Shown here one piece after another: positions 15,433 to 22,023 of a stretch of DNA of 39,094 nucleotides. The notes under the pieces are model-generated. The model worked only from the letters and a program-made list of their open reading frames with translations, made no database searches and was not told where the DNA came from. The position numbers and the translations under genes are program-made. Origin of the DNA: Anthropogastromicrobium sp963626545 (GTDB taxonomy: Bacteria; Bacillota; Clostridia; Lachnospirales; Lachnospiraceae); the NCBI GenBank assembly GCA_963626545.1, contig CAVFYJ010000020.1, positions 1 to 39,094 on the forward strand, written 5' to 3'. Numbering within the stretch: the stretch's first letter is position 1; the number at the start of each line of letters is the position of its first letter.

Positions 15433-15492
15433 CGATCATTCCAACAATTATTTCAGCAATCATTCCAGCAATCATTCCAACAATCATTCCAA
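15433..15492. repeat. 12-bp tandem repeat, five units, across the stop of the desulfurase-like gene
   Basis: Units CAATCATTCCAA/G (one CGATCATTCCAA, one CAATTATTTCAG). The last unit contains the stop codon of the upstream gene at 15484-15486, so the repeat grew outward from the end of the gene into the 124-bp gap before DUF3343. Confidence 0.88.
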
Positions 15493-16671
15493 CAATTGCG
15501 ATAATTCAATCAGTGCTTTGGCAGTCGCATCCATCTCTTCTTCTGTATTTTTATGCGACACGGAAATTCGGACTGCGCCCTGCATTTTTGTGCCTAACGT
15601 CTCATGCATTAACGGCGCGCAATGCGCACCTGCCCGAACTGCAATTCCGTGTTCTTCAAAGAGCCAGTCTGCAACATAAGCAGAATCCTCGTCTCCCATA
15701 TTAAAGGAAAGAATTCCCACTCGTTTGCGATTATCTGGATTGCCATACAGATGAATACCGGGAAGGTCACGAATCTGATCTTCCAACCGTTTTATCAGAG
15801 ATTGCTCTCGTTGTATGATCGCTTCGGTGCCAATCTCGCTTAGGTAGTGTAACGCACCGCCAAGTCCAGCAATTCCATGTACATTTAAGGTGCCCGCTTC
15901 AAGATGTTCTGGCATCGCTGATGGATGCGCATGGTCAAAGCTGTGAATTCCACTTCCGCCTACCTTTAATGGATTGATTATTACGCTGGGGCGCACATAA
16001 AGTCCACCTGTTCCCTGAGGTCCCAGTAATCCCTTATGTCCAGTGAAACAAAAGACATCTATTTCCATTTTTTGTACATCAACAGGTAAGATTCCTGCGG
16101 TCTGAGAGCCATCTACGATAAGAAGGATTTTTTTATTTTCACCGTTAATTTTGCCTTTAATTTCACCTTTAATTTCGCCTTTGATTTTCTTTTTTATGCG
16201 TTCCAGATCGGTAATATTTCCAGTGAGGTTTGAGGCGTGCGTGACAATAACAGCCTTGGTGTTTTCTTTAATCAATGCCGGTAATTTGTCATAATCTAAT
16301 ATTCCCTGCGCATCTGCTGGCAAAAAGCTTACTTCTATACCTTGCTCTTGCAGACGATACAGGGGACGCAGCACAGAATTATGTTCGCACACAGTTGTGA
16401 TGACATGGTCGCCTTTTTGGAACAATCCTTGGATTGCTGTATTTAATGCTTCAGTAGCATTTGATGTGAATGCAATACACTCGGCACTTTCTGCATGGAA
16501 AAGCTGTGCTAATTGCTCTCGCACCTGATACACACATCGCCCTGCCTGCAACGTGGCATCGTGCGCTCCCCTTCCAGGGTTGCCCATGGTGTGCAATGCG
16601 TAAATCATGGCTTCTTCGACTTCCTTTGGCTTTTGCAGGGAAGTTGCTGCATTATCAAGATAGATCATCAT
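15484..16671 (-). CDS. Class V aminotransferase / cysteine desulfurase-like protein (selenium pathway)
   Basis: A PLP enzyme of 395 residues that would release sulfur or selenium from Cys or Sec for cofactor synthesis. Motifs: IYLDNAATSLQKP at the start, EHNSVLRPLYRL with the PLP-stacking His, VDGSQTAGILP, and the Schiff-base Lys in CFTGHKGLLGPQG. C-terminal VRAGAHCAPLMHETLG carries the active-site Cys. The ATG overlaps the yedF stop (ATGA), so the two are coupled. An internal low-complexity insertion (KIKGEIKGEIKGKINGE) lies just before the DGS strand and is encoded by short tandem DNA repeats. Its place between yedF and DUF3343 points to selenium rather than general Fe-S work (inference). 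Confidence 0.92.
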   Translation of the reverse strand: MMIYLDNAATSLQKPKEVEEAMIYALHTMGNPGRGAHDATLQAGRCVYQVREQLAQLFHAESAECIAFTSNATEALNTAIQGLFQKGDHVITTVCEHNSVLRPLYRLQEQGIEVSFLPADAQGILDYDKLPALIKENTKAVIVTHASNLTGNITDLERIKKKIKGEIKGEIKGKINGENKKILLIVDGSQTAGILPVDVQKMEIDVFCFTGHKGLLGPQGTGGLYVRPSVIINPLKVGGSGIHSFDHAHPSAMPEHLEAGTLNVHGIAGLGGALHYLSEIGTEAIIQREQSLIKRLEDQIRDLPGIHLYGNPDNRKRVGILSFNMGDEDSAYVADWLFEEHGIAVRAGAHCAPLMHETLGTKMQGAVRISVSHKNTEEEMDATAKALIELSQLLE

Positions 16672-17381
16672 GGCTTAATAATCCTATCTGCTTTGCTCAT
16701 TCGCTCTACAATATCGTACATGTTGGTTACTTCTCCAACCTGAAGTTTCTCGGTTAAACCGTAAAAATTCAGGCAAGTGCCACAGGTACGAATCTCAACT
16801 CCCTGCTCTTCCAGACTTTTCAGATCTTCTAAAGACGGTGAGCCTTCACAGGTAAGGTATGCTCCTCCATTGTAAAACAACATCTGCTCTGGCAGCTCGT
16901 CCTGCTGTGCTAAGGCATAAATAAATCCCTTTAACAATGTTTTTCCAAGTTCTGGATTTCCCTCGCCCATGGTATTAGAAGAAATGACAACCAATGTATT
17001 TTTCTTTGCTGGCGTACACATGATCATACTTTCACTTTCGTTTTGATTCTGATTTTTGTTGTCATTCTGATTGTTATTGCTTATGCTGTTTTCCTTGCTG
17101 TTTTCTTTATTGTTCTCTTTGCTATTCTCTTTGCCATTTTCTCCACCGATACTCTGTGTTTCTCCAACGGTCAGCGTTACCTTATATTCCTGCTCTTTTA
17201 CCTTCTGAGATACACATCCGTAGTCTTTTTGCTGTGCCATTTTGGTCAGATTCTGTACAGCAATTTCATTATCAACCAATACCTCTACCGTTCCGGCACC
17301 GTTTAACTCTTTGATTGCTTCCTTTGCCTTTACTAACGGGATCGGGCAGATGTCTCCAATTGCATTTACTTCTTTTTTCAT
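16668..17381 (-). CDS. yedF: Selenium metabolism protein YedF
   Basis: A 237-residue protein, normally paired with SelD; thought to deliver or handle reactive selenium. The N-terminal TusA/SirA-like domain has IGDICPIPLVKAKEAI with the conserved Cys-Pro. A polar linker rich in Asn, Lys and Glu, encoded by repeats, follows. The C-terminal DsrE-like domain has LVVISSNTMGEGNPELGKTLLKGF and IRTCGTCLNFYGL. The start at 17381 is fixed by AGGAGG 9 bases upstream; the frame is open to 17477 but would overlap selD. It ends overlapping the desulfurase start. Confidence 0.93.
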   Translation of the reverse strand: MKKEVNAIGDICPIPLVKAKEAIKELNGAGTVEVLVDNEIAVQNLTKMAQQKDYGCVSQKVKEQEYKVTLTVGETQSIGGENGKENSKENNKENSKENSISNNNQNDNKNQNQNESESMIMCTPAKKNTLVVISSNTMGEGNPELGKTLLKGFIYALAQQDELPEQMLFYNGGAYLTCEGSPSLEDLKSLEEQGVEIRTCGTCLNFYGLTEKLQVGEVTNMYDIVERMSKADRIIKP

Positions 17382-17430
17382 GATGTTTTTCCTCCTGCTA
17401 TTTTCGCTATTTTTTATCTTGCTATATACT

Positions 17431-18498
17431 TCAATCTTTGTATGTTTTGAATGCTTTTTCATTTTTCTTCTGGTCAATTACCAGAATTTCCGGTTCCTGA
17501 CGCTCCGTCACTTCGCCTACGATGGCTGCCGAAAGCCTTGCTTCTTGCAGTTTTTCACACAACATCGCCGCCTCATTTTCCGGTATGGCAAATAATAGTC
17601 CACCAGATGTCTGTGGGTCATACAGTACCTCTTCCATTCCGAAAGATATATTTTCAAACTGCACATACGTTTCCAGATGATTTCGATTTTTTTGTCCTGC
17701 TGCGGTCAATAAAAACTCCTCTGCGCATTCTTTCGCCCCATCAAAAACAGGAATCTGATCGGCATAAATTTTGCAGGAATGCATTCCGTCCATCATCTCG
17801 TGAAGATGTCCCAGAAAGCCAAAACCGGTTACATCGGTACAGGCATGTACATGAAATGCTCCTCCAATCTCTGACGCTGCGCGATTTAATGTTGTCATAG
17901 ATTTAATTACCTGCTCCATGGCACCTTCCGGCGCTTGTTTCACACGGTTTGCCGCGCAGATAATTCCTACGCCCAGAGGCTTTGTTAAAATCAACTTATC
18001 TCCCAGCTTGACACCATTATTTTGCCATATTTTTTCTGGATCGACAATACCTGTAACGGATAATCCATATTTCACATCACTATCTGCAATTGAATGTCCG
18101 CCCGCAAGGCTTCCGCCTGCCTCCTGAACCTTTTCTGCTCCACCCTGCAAAATCTTCCCGAGAATGTTCAAATCCATCGACTCGGGGAAGCATACAATAT
18201 TTAATGCCGTCTTGACATCACCGCCCATGGCATAAATGTCGCTGAGTGCATTTGTTGCCGCAATCTTTCCAAATGTATATGGATCTTCTACCATTGGTGG
18301 AAAAAAGTCAAGCGTTTGCACAACAGCCTGATGATCATTCAAGCGATAGACAGCTGCATCATCCTTGCTGTCATAGCCTACCAACAAATTTTCATCCTTT
18401 TGTCCTTTGGGAAGCTGCTTTAAAATGTGCTCTAGCACGCCTGCTCCAAGCTTTGCTGTACAGCCGCCGCTCTTGCAAAATATTATTTCTTCACCCAT
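17431..18498 (-). CDS. selD: Selenide, water dikinase SelD
   Basis: Makes selenophosphate from selenide and ATP. The 355-residue product has the active-site region KSGGCTAKLGAG, where the catalytic position is Cys (TGT codon), not selenocysteine. Further motifs are LVGYDSKDDAAVY, TLDFFPPMVEDPYTFGKIAA, the AIRS-type GGHSIAD, and YDPQTSGGLLFA near the end. The ATG at 18498 is preferred over 18522 because AAGG precedes it and nothing precedes the other. With yqeB, yqeC and xdhC, the selenophosphate is probably meant for a molybdenum enzyme; whether the cell also makes selenocysteine cannot be told from this window. Confidence 0.95.
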   Translation of the reverse strand: MGEEIIFCKSGGCTAKLGAGVLEHILKQLPKGQKDENLLVGYDSKDDAAVYRLNDHQAVVQTLDFFPPMVEDPYTFGKIAATNALSDIYAMGGDVKTALNIVCFPESMDLNILGKILQGGAEKVQEAGGSLAGGHSIADSDVKYGLSVTGIVDPEKIWQNNGVKLGDKLILTKPLGVGIICAANRVKQAPEGAMEQVIKSMTTLNRAASEIGGAFHVHACTDVTGFGFLGHLHEMMDGMHSCKIYADQIPVFDGAKECAEEFLLTAAGQKNRNHLETYVQFENISFGMEEVLYDPQTSGGLLFAIPENEAAMLCEKLQEARLSAAIVGEVTERQEPEILVIDQKKNEKAFKTYKD

Positions 18499-18623
18499 AA
18501 CTCTGCTTACCTTATTCCTCATTCTTTTTGTATCGGATTTTTGTTTTTATTCTTACATTGTTTTTATTTGTTTTTTATTTTGTTATTTTGCTTTCTTTTT
18601 TATTTTTCTGTTTTTTGCTTTTT

Positions 18624-19139
18624 CTATTTTCGAGCACACTCGCTGGCTGTTCCCAACAAAATATCCAGTCCGTGTGATAATGAATCCAATATATATGTAA
18701 GACTTTCTTCAACTGCCTTCGGACTTCCTGGCAGATTTACGATTAGCGTCTGCTTGCGAATAACACTTGCGCCTCGGCTTAACATTGCCCGCGGTGTGAT
18801 TGTTAAGCTGTATGCCCGGATTGCCTCTGCAATTCCCGGTGCATTGCGATCTGCTACTGCAAGTGTTGCTTCCGGTGTCACATCCCTTAGTGAAAATCCA
18901 GTTCCACCAGTTGTCAGCACCAACGCACAATGTTCTTCATCTGCTAATCTGCAAAGTTCTTTTTCGATTGCTTTTTGATCATCCGGTAAAATGCAATATG
19001 ATACCACTTTATATTTTTCTTCAGGAAGTAGTGATTTGATCTTTGGACCACTTAAATCCTCCCGCTCACCGCGTGAACCCTTGTCACTCAACGTAACAAT
19101 TCCTACTCTATATTTTTTATTATTGTTTTGATTTTCCAT
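18624..19139 (-). CDS. mogA: Molybdopterin adenylyltransferase MogA/MoaB family
   Basis: Activates molybdopterin with ATP before metal insertion. The 171-residue protein contains YRVGIVTLSDKGSRGERED, the nucleotide-MPT motif LVLTTGGTGFSLRDVTPEAT and IVNLPGSPKAVEE, in the order typical for MogA. It lies between moaC and selD with A-rich (minus strand) gaps on either side that show no terminator. Confidence 0.94.
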   Translation of the reverse strand: MENQNNNKKYRVGIVTLSDKGSRGEREDLSGPKIKSLLPEEKYKVVSYCILPDDQKAIEKELCRLADEEHCALVLTTGGTGFSLRDVTPEATLAVADRNAPGIAEAIRAYSLTITPRAMLSRGASVIRKQTLIVNLPGSPKAVEESLTYILDSLSHGLDILLGTASECARK

Positions 19140-19209
19140 TGCAGTGCCTTTCTGTCTTACTATCTTTCCTCTTTTTTTCTATTTTGCTTTTTTGCTTTTC
19201 TTTTAATGC

Positions 19210-19689
19210 TTATTTTTCGGCTTTGTAATGTCCACTTTTCCCGCCAGATTTTTCTAGCAGATGAATTCCAGAAATCTCCATGCCGCGATCCATCGCCTTG
19301 CACATATCATAAATCGTCAGCAATGCTACACTGACGCCAGTCAATGCTTCCATCTCCACTCCTGTTTTTCCGACACAAGAGGTGCGACAAGTTGCCGTAA
19401 TCTGGTGATTTGTCTCATCTAATGAAAATGAAATTTCGCAATCTGTCAATGCTATAATGTGACACAGCGGAATCAGTTCTGAATTCTTCTTTGCCCCCAT
19501 AATTCCAGCAATCCGGGCAATTCCAAGCACATCACCTTTCTTTGCTGTGTGATTCGTGATTGCCGAAAAAACTTCCTCATTTACTGTGATGGTTCCCTGC
19601 GCAACGGCTACTCGATAGGTATCCGCCTTCTCATGCACATCCACCATCACGGCGTTTCCTTCCTGATCAAAATGTGTGAATCCGCTCAT
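19210..19689 (-). CDS. moaC: Cyclic pyranopterin monophosphate synthase MoaC
   Basis: Completes the first step of molybdenum cofactor synthesis with MoaA. The 159-residue product has the family stretches MVDVHEKADTYRVAVAQG, IMGAKKNSELIPLCH, and GVEMEALTGVSVALLTIYDM followed by CKAMDRGM. GAGG precedes the ATG. No moaD or moaE is present in the window; the other precursor-processing genes must be elsewhere. Confidence 0.96.
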   Translation of the reverse strand: MSGFTHFDQEGNAVMVDVHEKADTYRVAVAQGTITVNEEVFSAITNHTAKKGDVLGIARIAGIMGAKKNSELIPLCHIIALTDCEISFSLDETNHQITATCRTSCVGKTGVEMEALTGVSVALLTIYDMCKAMDRGMEISGIHLLEKSGGKSGHYKAEK

Positions 19690-19704
19690 GTTTTTTTTGC
19701 CTCC

Positions 19705-20538
19705 TCAAAGATTAGTTTGCAATTTTGTAAACACTACTTTTTCTATTCTTTCTATATTTTTCTTGTCTTGATTTTTCTTGTTTTGACCAGTATGATCAAC
19801 TAAAATTTCTCCAATCTTCTCTGCCCTCTTTCGCACAGTGTCATCATCGCACTGGTTCAAAACGGCAATGTATCTTCTGTCTTCCACATTTTTTCGCAGG
19901 CCATGCTTTGACAGCAAAATCGTTGCCATATCTTCCTCTGTTAATAAATGATTTTCATCTTTTGCCAACAGCTTTTTTGCCTGTTCTAACCGAAAACAGC
20001 ATTCTTTAAGGGGATGACACAATGCCGAAAGTCCCAAAATAGCCACCACGATATCCGACTCTGGCAACAATACCGGTTCATGATCAGCTGGCACTTTACA
20101 AGGCAGACGTTTTGAGCCATCCGCTTCGATCAGTACGAGATCGGCAAGCGCGATGGCCTGCCTCATCCAGGCTAGTTCTGGCATCTTTAGCTTTTGCGGC
20201 TGTTTTTCCTCGATTGCCCCGATAACTGCCCAATGCCCTGCTTCCCATATCTTTTGCAACTGCTTTTCACTCGTTGCCAAAATTTCAGCTGATGGTCTAA
20301 AAATATGAGTCGTAGTGGTCACAAGTACCTTTTTCCCCTGATTACTTCCCCATTTTGCAATTGCATCAATCAAAGAACTTTTGCCGCCCGCTCCCACAAA
20401 AGAAATGATATGTTTTCCTTCTGTCAGAAATGGAAAGGCCACCTCTATTGACACTTCTTCGCTTGTTTTCTGTCCTACTTTGTTTTTTTCTTGCATTGCA
20501 CTCAATTGGCAATATTGATAGAATTTTCTGATCATCAT
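19705..20538 (-). CDS. yqeC: Selenium cofactor biosynthesis protein YqeC
   Basis: Another marker of selenium-dependent molybdenum hydroxylases (EF2570-neighbour family YqeC); chemistry unknown. The 277-residue protein has a P-loop, FVGAGGKSSLIDAIAKW, and a second nucleotide-binding-like stretch, VLIEADGSKRLPCKVPADHEP. AAAGGTGG stands before two adjacent ATG codons (20538 and 20535). First gene of the selenium part of the cluster; an inverted repeat (20569-20593) and a riboswitch-like leader lie upstream. Confidence 0.92.
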   Translation of the reverse strand: MMIRKFYQYCQLSAMQEKNKVGQKTSEEVSIEVAFPFLTEGKHIISFVGAGGKSSLIDAIAKWGSNQGKKVLVTTTTHIFRPSAEILATSEKQLQKIWEAGHWAVIGAIEEKQPQKLKMPELAWMRQAIALADLVLIEADGSKRLPCKVPADHEPVLLPESDIVVAILGLSALCHPLKECCFRLEQAKKLLAKDENHLLTEEDMATILLSKHGLRKNVEDRRYIAVLNQCDDDTVRKRAEKIGEILVDHTGQNKKNQDKKNIERIEKVVFTKLQTNL

Positions 20539-20568
20539 TTAGAACCACCTTTCTATTTTTTCTAAATC

Positions 20569-20593
20569 ACCATAACACGGCACTTTTTATGGT
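20569..20593. repeat. Inverted repeat upstream of yqeC
   Basis: ACCATAA - 11 bases - TTATGGT, a perfect 7-bp inverted repeat ending 31 bases from the yqeC start. It could be an operator or an RNA hairpin near the ribosome site; no matching regulator is identified. Confidence 0.45.
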
Positions 20594-20728
20594 AAAAGGC
20601 AATGCCATATTTTAATATGTTCTGGTAGTAATCCCTTTACAATCGCCATGCCAAGTCCAATTCTCTGGTACACGCTGCGCGCATACTCTTTTTCCCGAAC
20701 ACAAGAGAGAAACGAAAAGAAGGAAAGC

Positions 20729-20758
20729 AAAAAAATGCATTGTCGCGTGGCAATGCAT
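20729..20758 (-). terminator. Intrinsic terminator following the riboswitch core
   Basis: Minus strand: ATGCATTG - 8-base loop - CAATGCAT followed by a run of seven T. Perfect 8-bp stem. It starts 6-7 bases after the riboswitch P1 strand, the normal position of an expression platform, and would stop transcripts heading into yqeC. Confidence 0.82.
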
Positions 20759-20765
20759 CTCAAAC

Positions 20766-20827
20766 GTTGCAACTGGTTGCCATTTTACAGACCCTGTAGC
20801 TTTGCGTCTCAGACTTTCGACTGATTT
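20766..20827 (-). ncRNA. c-di-GMP-I (GEMM-I) riboswitch core, 5' P1 strand missing
   Basis: The minus strand shows the conserved pieces of the class I c-di-GMP aptamer in order: AAATCAG..CGAAAG..CTGA (GAAA-loop hairpin, one T-T mismatch), GACGCAAAGC, ACAGGGTCT, AATGGCAACCAGTTGC. The 3' P1 strand would need a partner like GCAA upstream, but the sequence there is the edge of a dispersed repeat (ATTGACC). Either the aptamer is damaged or P1 is weak. It lies between trmH and yqeC, upstream of an intrinsic terminator. Confidence 0.78.
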
Positions 20828-20880
20828 GGTCAATAACTCGGTCATTGAATGGCCGAGGATTCCCGCGCCAGATTCCTAAA
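20828..20880. repeat. Dispersed hairpin repeat, copy 3, abutting the riboswitch
   Basis: GGTCAATAA, the 21-base hairpin (20837-20857, 9-bp stem), then GATTCCCGCGCCAGATTCC. The GGTCAATAA edge is shared with copies 2 and 4, which places the boundary exactly at the riboswitch remnant. Confidence 0.82.
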
Positions 20881-20948
20881 AACAATATTTTTTTGTGTTT
20901 ATTATATCGTTTCAAACGAAAAATATCCATAGGTTATTCTGAATGTTT

Positions 20949-21797
20949 TTACGACAAATGCGGATTTTTTCTGTCACTAGCGTGGCTCGTCATTTCCCAC
21001 ATGGCAAGTCCGGCCGCTACCGCTACGTTTAACGAATCCACACCGTTCATCATCGGAATCTTTGCCACATAATCCGCTGTCTGAATCGTGGACTCTGTAA
21101 GGCCCATTCCCTCATTTCCCATGATAATGGCAAGCTTATCAGCTGATTTTAATCGTTCATCGTCGATTCGGATGTTGTCCTCGCGAAGTGCCATCGCCAC
21201 GGTTTCAAATCCTTCATCCTTTAGTAATTGAATTCCTTTTTCCTTCCACTGTGCCTCGTTGTAGCAGATATATGCCCACGGAACGAGCAGCGCATTTCCG
21301 ACACTGACACGCATCGCACGACGGTAAAGTGGGTCAACACAAGCCGGGGACAAGAGCACCGCATCCACGCCAAATGCCGCGGCACTGCGGAAAATGGCTC
21401 CGATGTTGGTTGGATTTTCTACATCCTCTAACACAACAATACGCTTTGCATTTGCAAGCACTTTTTTATAGTCCGATGTCTCTTTTCTTCGCATCGCACA
21501 GGAAATGCCACCGGTTAAGACATAGCCAAATTCTTTCTTGGCTGCATCTGGGTCGACCACATAGATCGGCGTATCGCCCACACGGTCTAAAATTTCATCT
21601 TTTAACATTTTCTCTGTGCAGACAACGCTTAACGGCTCGTAGCCTTCGCGAAGCGCAATGTCAATCACGTTTTTGCTCTCGGCGATAAACACACCCGGCT
21701 GTGGCTCATAGCAGCGAAGCAAGTGCACTTCCTTATTACCCACATACCACTCTAACTCTGGCAGCTGCGCGGACGCAGCGTCAATTATATTTCTCAT
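20949..21797 (-). CDS. TrmH/SpoU family RNA 2'-O-methyltransferase
   Basis: Transfers a methyl group from SAM to a ribose in rRNA or tRNA. The 282-residue protein has an N-terminal substrate-binding region and the three SpoU motifs: EDVENPTNIGAIFRSAAAFG, IIMGNEGMGL and IPMMNGVDSLNVAVAAGLA, the knot that binds SAM. The exact nucleotide target cannot be inferred. A candidate promoter is at 21903-21931. No obvious T-rich terminator follows; the dispersed repeat lies about 70 bp downstream. Confidence 0.92.
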   Translation of the reverse strand: MRNIIDAASAQLPELEWYVGNKEVHLLRCYEPQPGVFIAESKNVIDIALREGYEPLSVVCTEKMLKDEILDRVGDTPIYVVDPDAAKKEFGYVLTGGISCAMRRKETSDYKKVLANAKRIVVLEDVENPTNIGAIFRSAAAFGVDAVLLSPACVDPLYRRAMRVSVGNALLVPWAYICYNEAQWKEKGIQLLKDEGFETVAMALREDNIRIDDERLKSADKLAIIMGNEGMGLTESTIQTADYVAKIPMMNGVDSLNVAVAAGLAMWEMTSHASDRKNPHLS

Positions 21798-21902
21798 AAA
21801 TCGTTTCTACCTCTCGTTTTGTAATATCTTATCTTTGTGTGTCTATGTATGGTCCCTGCGTTTTTGTAGCCCTTGCGGGACTAGACACTGCTTATAATTG
21901 GT

Positions 21903-21931
21903 ATTATATACGTTTCCGGCAAGCAGTTAAA
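21903..21931 (-). promoter_or_regulatory. Candidate promoter of trmH-family gene
   Basis: TTTAAC (21926-21931), 17 bases, perfect TATAAT (21903-21908) on the minus strand, about 105 bases before the ATG. The -35 is weak. Confidence 0.5.
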
Positions 21932-21941
21932 GCGAAATTTC

Positions 21942-21973
21942 AAAAAAGTGCCTGTTTTAAGCAGACACTTTTT
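21942..21973 (-). terminator. Terminator after cotH-like gene
   Basis: AAAAAGTG.CTG - loop - CAG.CACTTTTTT on the minus strand, 11-bp stem with one mismatch and flanking A/T runs, about 50 bases after the CotH stop. The A-run on the other side makes it bidirectional in principle. Confidence 0.75.
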
Positions 21974-22023
21974 CTGTTAACTCTCTTCTGTTAATTCTTT
22001 TCTATTATTTTTTTGTTAATTTT

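Noticed and set aside
18440..18498. SelD as a possible selenoprotein
   Set aside because: The catalytic position is a TGT Cys codon and no in-frame TGA occurs, so no selenocysteine is used here.
20595..20700. Minus-strand frame with IGLGMAIVKG, like the G-box of a histidine kinase
   Set aside because: Only about ten residues match, no other kinase motif is near, and the frame runs through the riboswitch terminator. It could be a relic of the gene once controlled by the riboswitch, but this cannot be supported.
20612..20845. 77-codon minus-strand frame containing SLRRKATGSVKWQP
   Set aside because: This is the accidental translation of the c-di-GMP-I riboswitch core (GACGCAAAGC region), not a protein.
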